64,000 nt of DNA, taken from NCBI RefSeq assembly GCF_008831285.2, contig NC_045138.2:28181934-28245933 (forward strand), given 5' to 3'. The position numbers and the translations under genes are program-made. This document shows, in pieces, positions 10,901-22,722 of the stretch. Position 1 is the stretch's first letter; every line of letters begins with the position of its first letter. Below the pieces are notes generated by a model that made no database searches, was not told the origin of the DNA, and saw nothing but the letters and a program-made list of their open reading frames with translations. This DNA comes from Nymphaea colorata. Taxonomy: Eukaryota; Streptophyta; Magnoliopsida; Nymphaeales; Nymphaeaceae.

Positions 10901-13598
10901 TATATAATATTGACTGTATGCTAATTAGTTAAACAGTTTCCTAAGTGCACCTAGGCATGCCTAGGTGCAGCCTGTCGCCAGGCCGTGCCTACTGACTTTG
11001 ATAACATAGATCGCATGATCAGTTTCCAGTTTCTTGGGGGTGGGTGGGTGTGTGTGTGGGTGAAACTGAGATAGAACCACAAATTTTGACAGTGATAAAA
11101 CATACATTGAGAAAGAAGTACGCTATGCAAGTGCCTAGCAACCGACTATGGACACTAAGAAAACTAAATCATCATAAAGTGGAGTTAAAATCACATATTT
11201 TCACAATACAGTAATGTGGAGTTTTCATCATGAAAAACCTTAATGTAAATCTTTAAAACACTATATTAGCTTCTCTTTCATTTTATGGCTTTCATCTTCC
11301 CACATGCATGTTTAAATGTTAGGCTGTAATCTTTTTAGTAAATTGTGTTCTTGTCTATTGTTTATTTATAGCTAAACCATTGTCACATACATAATGTATG
11401 GGTATTATACGGCAAGAAATTTCTCGAGTATAATACGGCAAAGTTGTATATCTCGGGAATATCTCGGCAAATTTTTAAAAATTTAAAACATTTAATAAAT
11501 CTTGAAAATTATAAAAATAAAAAATCATAAAAAATACAAAAAACGCAAAAAAAACGAGGTATAATACGTGCTTTTTCACGTTTTTTATTTTCTGACGTTT
11601 TTTTTTTTAAATACGCATTTTTCACGTTTTATACGGATGACTTATTTTTCGCGTATTATATGCTTTTTTTTTCAAATAAGACGTGTAACTTTTTTGTGAC
11701 AATGAGCTAGGCCATGCAATGGACCTAACGTTTAACAATTAAAGAAAAAGTGATTCTACATTATAATACACTTTTTGATAGTTTAAGAAATATAAACCAA
11801 GATCTACCAATGTACTTATTTTTTCCAAAGTTTTTATTTTTTAGATTTTTGATTTGCAAATAGAAGTTTCTTTTGGGTTTTTAAGCAATGCCAATTGCCA
11901 AGGCTCCACTGGGTACTGGAAGCAAAAATATGCCTGGATGTGCTACAAGCTTTTGATCATACAGCAAGGATAGTATCTCCCACACTGGTTGCATCCAATA
12001 GGACTGAGCCACCACAAGACATCATTCTGACAAATCATTCCACCTTCACTGTTTGGTCTCATATACAGCATGCATATACTTTTGAAACTAATCATGTACT
12101 CTATTCTAAGTATATGAAAAACATTTCCAGTTGCTCTTCAAGCACTCTTCTTTCAAGTAATAAACCTAGAATCATTTATTGGTGGATAGAGGAATTTTTG
12201 TTCTAATCATGTTTTCCAAACTATTGAAACCAAAAATAGTTTAGAACTTTAGATGGTGATCAAATCAAAGGCAAATGCATTTAAAAGCATACAAGTTGTG
12301 AATATCATCGAGCAACCACCAAAATATAGAGTTTATTGATTACAAAAAGGTCATAAAACTTACCAAGAAAAAATTTTATGCAGTCATTTGCTTCAACTCC
12401 CACATCTGCTCATAGCAATTACTTAATAGAGTCAAAATGATGATCGACATTTTTGAGAAAGAGATTCATATAATAACAAGAAAATTTCAAATAGAAAGAT
12501 AATAAAATACAGAAGCAAAAGGACACTCCAGATTTACAAGGAACAGACGCACAATGAACCGCAATGAACAAGCAATAGACAAGGATACAGAAGTTAAACT
12601 ATCTGACGCCACAAAGTGAGATGCATGGAGCAACTTTTCTTCCTTGGATGCATAAAAAGGGAAAAACTAGACCTAAGCAGTTCCAGGGCAACAGTGAAAC
12701 TCCTTGGCCATACCCCCGCAGCGCTAGGAGACACATCAACAACTTTGACTTGCAAGAAGGTGATGTAAAAACCTATTTTTGGCTATATCCCATCATCCTT
12801 TTTCCCTTCGCATACTGTTTTTGGCCCGCCTAGGCCTTTTTGGAGGGCCACCACCCATGCGCACTTAGAGCTTTCGACTACTAAGGTGAAACTCTGCAAT
12901 TGAGTGAATCGCATCGAATTTCCGGCTCGCGATTGAGCCTTTGTAACTAATATTCACCGATGAAATAATAAAGGCTTCGGAAGTTCAAAAGCATGGTTAT
13001 CAACATAGATACAGTATAAAACGCATCAATGGCAAATATTTATGCATTGTCGACGCCAGAAGCAGAATAATACGAAACAGAGTCTGCAAAGTTAGAACCT
13101 TCATTAGCTACATAGTTCACAATCTCCTAAATTTCATATCCTTGACCCCAACGCCCACGTTAATATCCCGGTATGTGGCCCTTGCTGCAGCCGGCAAGAA
13201 AACGAGGCACAATAACAAAACAAAACCCAGGTTGTAAACTTGGGTAGCTACCTAAAACCATCCAGTCCTTATGTGCATCAGCCACAGTATCCTCATCAAA
13301 ATGGGAGACGAAAACCAAACTAGACCCAAAAGCTACCACGAAAGCCCACGCTTAGTACTCTCCTCACCATTCTAAAACAAAATTTAGAGCAGAATACAAG
13401 CAAAATCGATGAGATTGTAGGATCCCAAGTTACACGGTGCGACAGTAAACACAAAAGCAGCAGTAAAATGGCCGAGTTTCTTTTCATCGAATTTACACAT
13501 GGAAAGATGAGGAAGATAGAAAACATACCGATCGTCGAAAAATTAACCTTCCGGCGCTTCTTCTCCGACCTCGCATCGTCGTCCTTCTTTAGCACCAT
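4910..13598 (-). CDS. HAT1: Type B histone acetyltransferase catalytic subunit (HAT1/HAG2-like)
   Basis: Model on the minus strand: exons 13598-13529, 8777-8724 (tentative), 8459-8353, 7225-7157, 6806-6768, 6690-6614, 6534-6489, 6228-6141, 6052-5892 and 5590-4910. The sum is 1392 nt, or 463 residues plus a TAG stop, close to the usual plant length. HAT1 acetylates newly made histone H4 (K5/K12) before chromatin assembly and works with an RbAp46/48-type WD protein. Visible are an N-terminal basic cluster KKRRKV (13-18, NLS-like), the N-terminal HAT1 block with FFGEDGKIYGYKDLK, the acetyl-CoA loop QGSGHGR at 245-251, and the acidic EEPS site at about 273-276. A charged helical C-terminus follows. 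All phases close. Exon 2 is the weak point: it fits in frame and length but its residues match the family poorly. Intron 1 is 4.75 kb and contains a TRIM element. Confidence 0.9.
9379..9836 (-). mobile_element. Complete TRIM (terminal-repeat retrotransposon in miniature)
   Basis: Two 191-bp direct repeats (9379-9569 and 9646-9836) flank a 76-bp internal segment. Read on the minus strand, the LTR starts TGTAACACCCC and carries a CTTATAAAAGGGG promoter-like block. The next bases after the LTR are the primer-binding site TGGTATCAGAGCA (9644-9632), complementary to the initiator tRNA-Met 3' end. A purine tract AAGGGGGG lies just before the second LTR. The outer flanks AGAAG (9374-9378) and AAAAG (9837-9841) differ at one base and look like a 5-bp target duplication. 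There is no coding capacity, so movement would depend on another element. It lies in HAT1 intron 1 in the same orientation as HAT1. Confidence 0.85.
9569..9645 (-). other. TRIM internal domain with primer-binding site and polypurine tract
   Basis: Segment between the two LTRs. On the minus strand it runs from the tRNA-Met primer-binding site (about 9644-9632) through roughly 50 bp of unique sequence to the purine tract CTTAAGGGGGG (about 9584-9574). This order is diagnostic for an LTR element and fixes its orientation. Confidence 0.8.
10265..11010. repeat. Repeat bounded by CCTAGG-rich palindromic ends, in HAT1 intron 1
   Basis: The left part (about 10270-10380) holds CACCTAGGTGCACGCC and GCCTAGGCG. 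The right part (about 10935-10990) holds GTGCACCTAGGCATGCCTAG, and both parts are built of short palindromes. The interior is AT-rich. The pattern is that of a non-autonomous fold-back or MITE-like element. No clean target duplication was identified. Confidence 0.4.
10707..10798. repeat. Tandem repeat, 2 x 46 bp, each with an inner palindrome
   Basis: Two adjacent 46-bp units (10707-10752 and 10753-10798) differ at a few bases. Each contains an inverted pair related to ATATGACTA...TAGTCATAT. They lie inside the AT-rich interior of the CCTAGG-bounded repeat. Confidence 0.7.
11395..11700. repeat. Low-complexity A/T tract with repeated ATACGG and CACGTTTT motifs
   Basis: TATACGGCA occurs several times (about 11407-11475). 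Long A-rich then T-rich runs follow, with ACGTTTTT, CACGTTTT and TATAATACG motifs, so the two halves are roughly complementary. It is probably the remnant of an inverted-repeat element. No coding potential was seen. Confidence 0.35.
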
Positions 13599-13800
13599 CT
13601 CTCTCTCACACGCCTCTCTCCTCAGGGCGAGGGTTTCTATTCAGAGAGGCGGGAAATTGCGTGAGAGCAGGAGACACATTTTGCAAATGACATCCAGGAC
13701 CGCTTTCACGACAATATCCTCCCATAATTTTGCAAATGACATCCAGGACCTAGCCACCCATCAGTCAAAAGTCCTTCTTGGGCCTTGCCGCTGTAATTTA
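13599..13800 (-). promoter_or_regulatory. HAT1 upstream region with a 23-bp duplicated motif
   Basis: About 80 and 130 bp upstream of the HAT1 start codon the 23-bp stretch TTTTGCAAATGACATCCAGG plus ACC occurs twice (13679-13701 and 13728-13750). The segment next to the ATG is pyrimidine-rich on the plus strand and reads as GA-rich leader on the gene strand. The placement fits a promoter, but no TATA box was assigned. Confidence 0.35.
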
Positions 13801-15990
13801 AACGGGACGGATCCGGTTCTCATCTCGGTTTTCAATATTGTTATATCTGCTCGACTAGTTTCATGGTTCCATTTAAATTCCCATGTTTATATATCTTCTT
13901 ACCGAAAGAGCTGTTTGCCATGAAAATAACGTTACTATCAATATAATTTTTAAGGCAGATTTATAAAACAGTAAAAAAAAACTCTTGTTATTGCCAAACA
14001 ACCTCATATTATTACATTTATATTAATATTTGTATCTTTTCTTAGCAGTGGTGAAGCCATAAATTGTTGGCTATAAGGCATTAATACGTAGTTGCGCAGT
14101 TTTAGATCTTTTAAAAAGTTACAGATTTGAGGAGCACTAATATATAACAAACTAAATTATATGAAGACACTGATGGTATAACAAGGATAAGCTTAGATTT
14201 ATGGTTTTGCGTTTTAGGGTTTAAGGCGGCGGGTTTTCCCCTCACGACAGACCAAGGAACTGAGTAGATGTTTTATTTGATGATTGCACATCTATTTTCA
14301 TGTGCATAACAGATGATGAATCTAAATTATTGTGACACAGATGATGAATCTAAACTATTGTGACACACAGAAACCCTAACTTCCCAGTTTGAGTAACTAA
14401 AAAGGTAAGCTATACAGGTCGAAGTTACTTGTTCATAATAGAATACGAAGTATGAAGCTTATTAGCAAAAACAATCGCTTCAATATGTTTATAGCAATTA
14501 TAAGACATAATATATATAAAACATACAAGTTATTAGCTAGTAGGACTATGGGATCAAATGTTGAACATTTCATTTTGGAACTTGGCGCTATTGAGCTTGG
14601 ATCATGGCTCTCGCGCTAAGCTTATACAAGTTTAATTAAAAAGAAAAAAAATGTTAGGCAGGAAAGGCCACCCATTATTTTGTGAAAATGTAGACGGAAG
14701 CTCTTAAGCTATGTTTGATAGCCTCTGGTCCCGTAGATTGTAAAACAATGCATCTGTAGTCAGACCCCTTCCTCTTCTAACTACAAATCCGTAATTTTTC
14801 ACAAGGTAACACAGATTTGAGATCCTCAATTGAGAAATCCTTCAGCTGTTATTCAACCTAACATAGATTGAAAATCAGTTATCTTGTATCTCAAATCCAA
14901 GGCTATCAAACATAGCCTCAATCCTTTTCAACTTAAGCCTTAGAGATCGTTTGATTGGAAGAACTATAGACTCAGGCCCATGAACAAATGCTCCCGAAAC
15001 GCATTTAGTGTGAGTTGGAGATGAACCCACCAACTTTATGAGTGTTGTCTTTAGGTCTGCATCAATGTCTGGTGATATAAAAATGGTGTACCTTCAATTG
15101 CAGTTTTCATGAGCACCAGCCGATCAGCTAAGCTGCAGACTCAGGCATAGTCAAGTCACTTGTGCTCTTACCAACGAGTGCGGAGCTAACGAACTTTTTC
15201 ATTCAAAAATTTGAAACACAATTCGCTACTTCTATATCTTTTTATTACATCCTTTCACTTATGTTCTTCTACGTTTTTATGTCATATTTGGGTTATCTTC
15301 GTTACGTTTTTCTGATCACACACACCATGTTCATCTCTGAATTTTCTTCCCATTTTACTGTGGGATGACTTTAGATTACTGCAGCCATCTGCTCGCGTAT
15401 TCCCATAAATGAGTGAGGGCAAAAGCAACCACAAAAAGGCATTTTCAGTGTGGGGCACTCGGCAACAGCTATCACAGTCATGATCCATCCTCAGTTTAAT
15501 TAATGTGAGTCTCTTGTGGACCATAAAAAGTGGCTGCTCGATATTCGAGTTGAAGGGTGTATCATAAACCATTGAGGTCTCGAAGCACCTCTATACCAGC
15601 TCTATACCCTGGGGCACGAAGAAGTTGAATGATCTCACCTCTAGCATATTGGTAGCCTTTTCACCTACATTGCTAAATTGATTGAGAGACTCCTCATTCT
15701 TTTCCCTTCCTCATGAATACCTCATTCCTCTTGATGGTTCTGCTCCTGCACAACCACATTTTGTTGTGCTGGAAATGGAGGACGAGAAGGGTGTCACATC
15801 TTCCCAAACCACAAAGAATCCATAATATAAAGCTTGGACAAAGCGTGATCAATGTGTGGTTGCCTATATCACATCCACACTTTCTCAAGAGGTGATGGCT
15901 ATTTTCTCAGATGAATGCATAGTAACATATCATTGGAAGCACTTGACTTAGACATTGTCGGATTTCATGTTATTGAATCAGAAGAGAGTC
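13801..15990. other. Intergenic region, no gene supported
   Basis: Two adjacent copies of a 28-bp unit beginning ACAGATGATGAATC lie at 14309-14336 and 14337-14364. Open frames at 15162-15895 are short, sit on both strands and show no recognised domain. Some of this DNA may be the decayed 5' part of the copia element that follows. Confidence 0.4.
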
Positions 15991-17120
15991 CATAGGCGGT
16001 ATGGAAGGAATTATTAGTCAGTTAGCTGTTATTGGTAGTGTGGTTTCAATCAAAGACAATTTGCAATACCTGATCAATGGTTTAGGGCCGGATTTTGACA
16101 TGCTTATTACTGCCTTGCGGTGTCTTCCTCAGCCGCCCAATTTTGAAGATCTTCATGCAAAACTTCTTCAACATGAAACTACTATGAAGCAGAGAGTTGA
16201 GGAAAATGATTTCACCGCAAATTCTCATTCAGTGCTTTCTTCAAAGGCTCCTAGGTTATGGATGGGAGAATATTATTTTTGTTTCTAAACTTGTAGACGA
16301 TGTGAGTACTTCTGTTGAATTTACCCTCTCTTTTGTTTATGTTGAGGATTCTCAAATGAAGGAGAAATTCACAGAAAGGGAAAGTCGAGGAAACATGTAC
16401 GTCTTCAAGGAGTTGCCTTTTTGTCCCAGTTTTTTAGTTGGGGCCATCCATGCAGTCTGAATCGTTGTCTTTGTTCTCTGAGTCATCCTGTACTAGTTCT
16501 TGTTCATTTGGGGCTTCTGAGTTTTCTTATTGTAATAAGCCATATGGTTAGCATGGCAGTTTGGGTCATTGTAGTTCATGTTTTGTTGAGAAACTTGTGA
16601 GTGATCTCCTTATTCCAAAGTGTTGTTCTAGTTAGTGTGCTTTCGATCTTGTTCTTGTTTATGTATGGGGCCTTAGTAGGATTCCTAATAGGTTAGCGTT
16701 CCAAGTATGATCTAGTCATTGTTGATGATTTCACTAGTGACTTGGGTTGAAGTCATTTGTATCATCAAATCGTATTCTTGAATAAAGACAGTTTGGTTTT
16801 CTTGTCCAATCTGTTATCAAGAGAATGGAATTTTTTTCCAATTTCTGTGTGCTCATACTTCCCAGCAAAGCAGGGTCGTAGAAAGAAAACATTGACACCT
16901 TTCGGATGTTGCTTATGTTTTATTCTAATATGCTAGCAGTCTTCTGGGGAGATGCGCTCCTTACTGCATATCTTCTGCAATCAATGACCAAATTCTTATG
17001 TAGTGCTTATATCCCAACTGCTCCCTATATGAAGGTCCTCCTAAAGTTTATGGCTGTACTTCTGAATTTTCTTATGACTACCACCTTCCATCTCCTTGTA
17101 GAAACTACCTCCCACTAACG
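15990..17120 (+). pseudogene. Decayed Ty1/copia retrotransposon (gag to integrase)
   Basis: The open stretch at 16001-16288 reads like copia gag (UBN2 type), with INGLGPDFDMLITALR and a following LLQHE. After stops and shifts, about 16490-16620 resembles the pre-integrase LWH...LGH block (YGWHGSLGHCSSC in one frame). About 16690-17110 resembles integrase, with VDDF, CAHTSQQ, VERK and a later FWGDALLTAYL. Order and spacing match copia pol, but in-frame stops and frame changes break it. LTRs were not found, so the boundaries are approximate. The reverse transcriptase part is missing. Confidence 0.75.
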
Positions 17121-17269
17121 AACTTCCACACTACTGCCTTCCCCTTGATGTTCGTGAGTGCTTCCTATTATTTGATTTAGACTGTATATACTCCATGTGC
17201 TAAGGAAGGAACTTGTGACCACATAAGAGGAACATGTGGCCACCATCGCTAGATGCTTACTAGCAAAAC

Positions 17270-17865
17270 CACGAATGAAGGGTGCCCTCTCTTGGCAATG
17301 GCCTAAGAAACAGCACAGGTAGTCCGTCTGGATTCACAAGATGCCTGTTGTTGGAAACCAAAGCCACCTGTAAGCTGCAGGATATTTGTCCATTCGACAA
17401 AGAGAAAATGGCCTGCTCACAGTCTGTGCATGGGATCCAAGGACTCATGGTTCGTTCACCCAACAAATGGCCTTTAGCATCTCCATCGCGAACATCTCAA
17501 ACTTCATAAGAGATGTCAACAAGCTGACAGATATGGCACCTGACTCAGTTTGTGGCATCAATCAGCACAACAGAACCATGTTCGGTTCTTTTGCGCTTCG
17601 ACTGCTGCATTGCCAAGGCGTCTGATTTTGTTGAAATAGACATCACATGGTACAGGGTGCACGACCCCGTGCAGCCAAGGCTCCATGAAGATGTGCTGGA
17701 AGAGATTGAGCACATGGGGCTGTTCAAATTTCAAGTATGGAGGGTTGCTACAATGGGGAAAGAACCACAACGTTTATTCCTTGGGGTCCTGGGGATGAAG
17801 GAGAACCTCAAGGGAAGAATAGAGCAGTTTGTGAAACTATGTATACTCATAGAAGTCACCTGAAC
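17270..17865 (+). pseudogene. L-gulonolactone oxidase-like (GULLO) pseudogene fragment
   Basis: Translation gives a C-terminal portion of the plant L-gulono-1,4-lactone oxidase family, flavin enzymes linked to ascorbate synthesis. From about 17386 one frame gives VCAWDPRTHGSF, then NFIRDVNKL and DSVCGIN. From about 17618 another frame gives DFVEIDITWYRVHDP, then RLHEDVLEEIEHMGLFKF and GKEP. The frame changes near 17400 and again between about 17575 and 17620. The N-terminal FAD domain and the Cys-rich C-terminal end are missing. It directly follows the copia remnant on the same strand. It could in principle be exons of a gene, but the frame breaks and the truncation argue for a dead copy. Confidence 0.75.
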
Positions 17866-17869
17866 AACT

Positions 17870-20000
17870 TATTTGATAGATTACAACTTGTTTTTTCTAG
17901 AAAATAGATTCTAATTGTCATTTCAACATGATTACATATATGTATGTATATATGTATAAAATATGGGCATCAACATTGTTTTACATAACAACACCTTGCT
18001 TGTTCTATTTTTCTCCAATACGTATTTGTTGAATGTGATATTTGCTAGGCATGTTTGTTCCTGTGTAGGTGCTTTCTTTGATATGGAAATCCATCTTGGA
18101 GTTGGGGTTATGGAGCTGTGGGAATGGTGGAGGAGGCACAGATTTAAGGTAAAATGGATAAGAAAATATTGGTTGCTGATCCTGCCTGTGTTCGTGGTGT
18201 TTATGGAAGAGTAGAAACACCCGAATGCATGATAGACAGGAAAGGACTGGTAAGAATGCGTGGTCTTGTTTATGGGATGATTTGAAAAATCCATTTGTTA
18301 AATTCCTGGAATAAGAAATATTATGCAGATTTGCTCTTTGCATGGCAACTGATCTGTGACCTGACGCGTGGCCATCATTCTTTGGACCGAAATGGATAAT
18401 CTCTTCCATCCGTTTATATAGAAATATTGCTCATAAAATGGTTATTCATATTGCCGGATACAGAAGAATATTTGTTTGCAGGAATGAGCTGGAGAAGGAG
18501 AAAGTTCAGAGAAAGCGTACTTGACTTGTTTTGCCGGATACATGAGAATACTTGTATGCTGTTTGATTTGTTTTGCTTACTAAGTAGGGGCAATATCTCC
18601 CGGCAGGAATTGCATCGGAAACAGGAGATGAGAACTTAGATAATGTGTTATATATATATATATATATATATATATACCAGTTCTGTGTTGCTAGTCAAAC
18701 TCCCAAGAACTTGCTACTACGTGGTCTGTTTCGTTGAGTAAAAGTTTCATTGTTATTTATAGAATAGAATATGACCGCAATGGTCTCTTTCAGCCTGCGT
18801 TTTTCTATACTTTTGAGAAGAGAAGCCATTTTTGGGCGGACCTAAAAATAAAACCGTGAGCTTGCTAAATGTAATTTAGTGCTAAAGGTAATATTGGAAA
18901 AAGCTGCGGTTAAAATTTTCTGTTTCACTGGATAATCATGCTCCTATTTGATAGTTTTCGTGGAAAGTGTGACTTATTAAGAAATCAAGTATGTTATTCC
19001 AGTTTTTTAGAATTATAGGTAAAATGTAAGCCTTACAATGAAAACCTGCCTGTGTAATATTCTATTCTGTTATTATAGAAATTCTAAGTGCGCTCTTGAC
19101 ATTGTTTTCAATTTCTTAATAATATCAAACATACCCCTAAGTCCAACGATCTGGGTTGTGAACAAATAGTATATGCCTTCATCACTAAGCTATATTTTTA
19201 TCATTTTTAAGTTTTTTTTTTTTTTTTTACCTCAAGTTATCAAAAGTCACTTGGAACTCTTATTTGACAGCTTCGACGAAAAGTGTGGCACATATTGAAA
19301 AATTGCAAAAGATGGTTTGTGATGGTTCTGTGTGACTTGAGTGGATAATCCCTACAAAGTCTCATTAAATGTAAACCAAAAAGCCTTATGATAATATGTT
19401 CTTATTCTGGTTTCACATTTTAAATGGACCTTTCTATTGATAATTTCTGTTAGCGGTGAATTCTTTCAAAATTTTCTGGAAGGGGCGAATTTGTGTTGAA
19501 AATTTTCCCATTTTTCTGTTCTACTAAATCCGATTTTAACCCCGCCTCTAATGTATTTACTGTCTCGTATCTGAACATTTTGAAGGTCCCGTAGGTCAAA
19601 GCACAAACATTTTCTTTATGTATTTGAAGGACTCTTTGCACTCCTCTTGCCAACTGTTTCATGCCTTCACAAGATTAAGACTATCCGTTCCAATCACCAC
19701 TCTTCCTTGGATTACTAAATTTATCTAGACTGTTAATGAATTAGATTTGGATATACATCTTATCATATTTGATTTGTTTGGATGTTGACATGTTTCAAAT
19801 CAATTTCAAATTCAAATGTGAATTGAAAAAAGTTTATACTATATTCAAATTCGATTTTTGGATTCATAGTCTCAATTTGATCCTAATCCAACTTCTACTT
19901 TCACATATAAATCATACATTTAAATACACAAATACTAAATCTGAACTACATTATGACATGTTAAGAACCGGCTATGGAAACTTGTTGATATTAGACGTAA
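17870..20000. other. Intergenic AT-rich region
   Basis: No gene is supported. It contains a (TA)n microsatellite at 18649-18676 and a poly-T run near 19211-19229. Repetitive AT-rich DNA with recurring TTCAAAT motifs lies at about 19740-19950. Confidence 0.5.
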
Positions 20001-20007
20001 GGATATT

Positions 20008-20489
20008 TGAAATGACCTGACCCACCTCCATGTCGGGCTCGGCCCCTTATTCTGATTGATCCCAACTCACCTCTTAGTAGTAGTTTGGGTTTTAACTAAA
20101 AGAAAAAAGATATAAATTAGAACAACTAACTACTTTAACAACCCTCCTTTATAAGTGGTTGAAAATCTCTGACAATTTTTTATGCTAGAATAAACTTTTC
20201 AAAATGAAACATTATAATCCACCCCATTAAGGTACACATGTTCACACACGTGAGACCATAAGTCCGAATGTTAAACCATGCTCTGATACAACTGAAAGGA
20301 CCTGACCCGCTCCAACACCAAGCTTGGGTCTATGATCTAGCGAATTCTGACACACCCCTAGAAGTTTCAGTTATAACCGAAAAGAATTCAGGAATTAGAA
20401 CAACTAATCACTTTAACGATCTTCTTTATAAGTTGTTGAAGATCTCTCATAATTTTTAATACGATATTAATTATTTGTTTAAAATTAAA
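20008..20489 (-). mobile_element. Diverged TRIM-like element, same family as 9379-9836
   Basis: Two related direct repeats begin TGAAATGACCTGACCC (20008) and TGAAAGGACCTGACCC (20293). Between them the plus strand carries TGCTCTGATAC (20279-20289), the complement of the tRNA-Met primer-binding site, and the spacer CCATAAGTCCGAATGTTAAA. That spacer resembles the internal domain of the HAT1-intron TRIM. The repeats are more degenerate than in that copy, and the outer ends are approximate. The orientation is again minus. Confidence 0.7.
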
Positions 20490-21664
20490 CCGGAACTCAA
20501 ATCCAATTCTAGATATGCCATTTCCAATCCAAACATCATGTAGTGCATGACATGCTAAGAACCAGCGTGGTTTAGTACCGTAAAGCGAAGCCAGGATGAG
20601 GACCCACCTGGGGTCCAACGAAGGGTGGCTAACGACCCAGCCATGTGACTTGCAAAGGCGAGAAAAACTCAAAATCAATCAAGTGACGGGGCACTTGTCT
20701 CTTTTACTTTGGAATGCCTTTCTTTCACCATCAAACATCTACCCAACAATAATTTTAAAGATACACGTTCTAAATAACAAGTTGGTGTTCATGTGCGTTA
20801 TCAGTTTGCCATTTCCTGGCCTATGAAATGATTTTGATGCTCTCTCTCTCTCTCTCTCTCTCTTAATATAATACAATTTCATGAAGTTATAAGATGCTGA
20901 AAACATATCTCCAATATTCCTTTCGGTTGGACCAACAGAATTCTAATAGCAAGGCAGCCTTAAAGGGTTGAACTTGACTGAAAGTGCGGCAGCGTCCGAC
21001 TCGAGATTCGGAAGCCGACAGAAGACCGACTCCTTGATTGCCGTCTATCTTCTCAATCTCGTTTGTCCGAGTAGCGTGAGATGGACGACTGTCATGTCAT
21101 GGCTGTACAAAAAGAAGGTTGCCGTACCAAGCATTCCCCGAGGACTTAGATCACCGTCCATTCCCTTTTACTACGTAACTTTTATCGTATCAACGGGGTT
21201 GCCCGTGAATCTGGAGCGCTGTTTGGATCTGACTGACCCGTTACAGATGTTCCGCTTGGATGCATGCCTAGTTATTTGGCATCGCATTTGTTAGGACCTA
21301 TAAATGCTACAGGAACTAAATGACCCTAATAATATTATCGAGTATCATGCATATCACCATTTATAGTCCAAATGAATATCATCTATGTAAATCATATTGA
21401 AGATGCATCATCTACACAACCCTCAGTCTGTCGATCTATTCTACGCCCCTCTATCGAATCACTGGGGGATTGGTATTCGAAAATAGTATACGAGCATCAG
21501 ACTGATGACCAGACTTTCTCTTGCTCACCAGTCCAACCAGTTATGCTACGTCTCTTGGGGTGGCTCACTCTTAGTTATGTCAAGACATCTAAATTTAAGG
21601 GGGTAAGTGCCCTTAGCTTACACATAGCTATGCTATTGTTTTATATCACATATCCTAAATAAGT

Positions 21665-21706
<42 letters not shown>

Positions 21707-22420
21707 AAGCCTTCAAGCTGAAGGAGGTCAAGATCTGGATATACAAAGTACATGACCCTTATTGCAAGTGCAAAATTTCATGTCGAACAAAGAGGATGAG
21801 CGATGAGAAGGAACAGTGTTATTGAACATTTGATTAGAGAAAAATCAGTGTGCTATTGAAACACTCAGTTCCAAACCACTTTGTTCTTAGAAAACATACT
21901 GCAATTACGGTTGTTGCTTTCAATTTGGACCACCAAACACTGAACGTAATAACGATATACGTTTTATAAACCAAGGATATAATATTCTTCAAACATGTTT
22001 TTCTTCTTACTAGACGTCCTCACAAAAAAGATATTAAAGTTTGAACAATCAATGAAAACAAAAACCTGAACACTTATCTCCATGCTTAGCCAACCAAGTC
22101 ACATTCAAAAAATTCAGTTACAGGTTTTCGTTATTTGTATATGATTTTACCTTTCATAAAGGTGTTGTCAAAATCCGTTTCTGAATTTGCCAGCAAGAAA
22201 GCAAAGGAACTTAGAAAATGATCGCCTGAATCGAACCAGAATTGGAATAGATTAAGATTTAAGAAGCAAATAGAAAATAAAAATGCATATTTTTACATGC
22301 AGAACGAAAGGAAAAAAAAAAACCTTTAAAAATTCGGGATATTTTCTTTCTTTCTTTTGACTAGTCTTTTGTCAGCTCCTTCATTAGACGACCAGCTCCT
22401 AGTGCATTGATCCATCCCTC
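20490..22420. other. Intergenic region with microsatellites
   Basis: It contains a (CT)n tract at about 20841-20863 and an (AT)n tract at 21669-21704. The open frame at 20968-21294 has no recognised domain. A possible SINE head at 21472-21548 is listed separately. Confidence 0.45.
21470..21560 (-). repeat. Possible tRNA-derived SINE head
   Basis: On the minus strand TAGCATAACTGG (21548-21537) resembles a pol III A box, and TTTCGAATACC (21482-21472) resembles a B box about 55 bp further on. A related A-box context (AAGAGACATAGTATAGCTGG) recurs on the minus strand near 59847-59866. The ends of the element were not found. Confidence 0.4.
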
Positions 22421-22421
22421 A

Positions 22422-22722
22422 TGTTATGCATCAATAATGGATCCAAAGTGGGTCTAATAATGCATGTGAAGTTGTGAACGTTCGGTTCTTGAACAAATTC
22501 TTATCCTAAGAAGACAAGGTCAAATGCTGGGACCTTCTTTCGTGGTTTGTACGCATATATTTTATTAGTGTATGGAACTTGATCCATACTGGACACTCGT
22601 ATGCAATACCGCGGACGTATGAGATTATTGCTCCGAACCACGTAAATCTTTGTCTTCTTCCTTGTTGATTCTATCCATCTCTTGAGAGTGTGAGAGTAGA
22701 GTTTTGTGTGTTGTTCCTAACA
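22422..22722 (+). repeat. Copia-type LTR remnant
   Basis: The segment begins TGTTATGCATC and ends TTGTTCCTAACA. Its 3' half contains AATACCGCGGACGTATG followed by CCGAACCACGTAAATC and a pyrimidine-rich stretch, a layout typical of 3' parts of Ty1/copia LTRs. No primer-binding site or target duplication is evident, so it may be a decayed solo LTR. Confidence 0.45.

Noticed and set aside
12621-12833. Short frame inside HAT1 intron 1
   Set aside because: No similarity or splice partners were seen.
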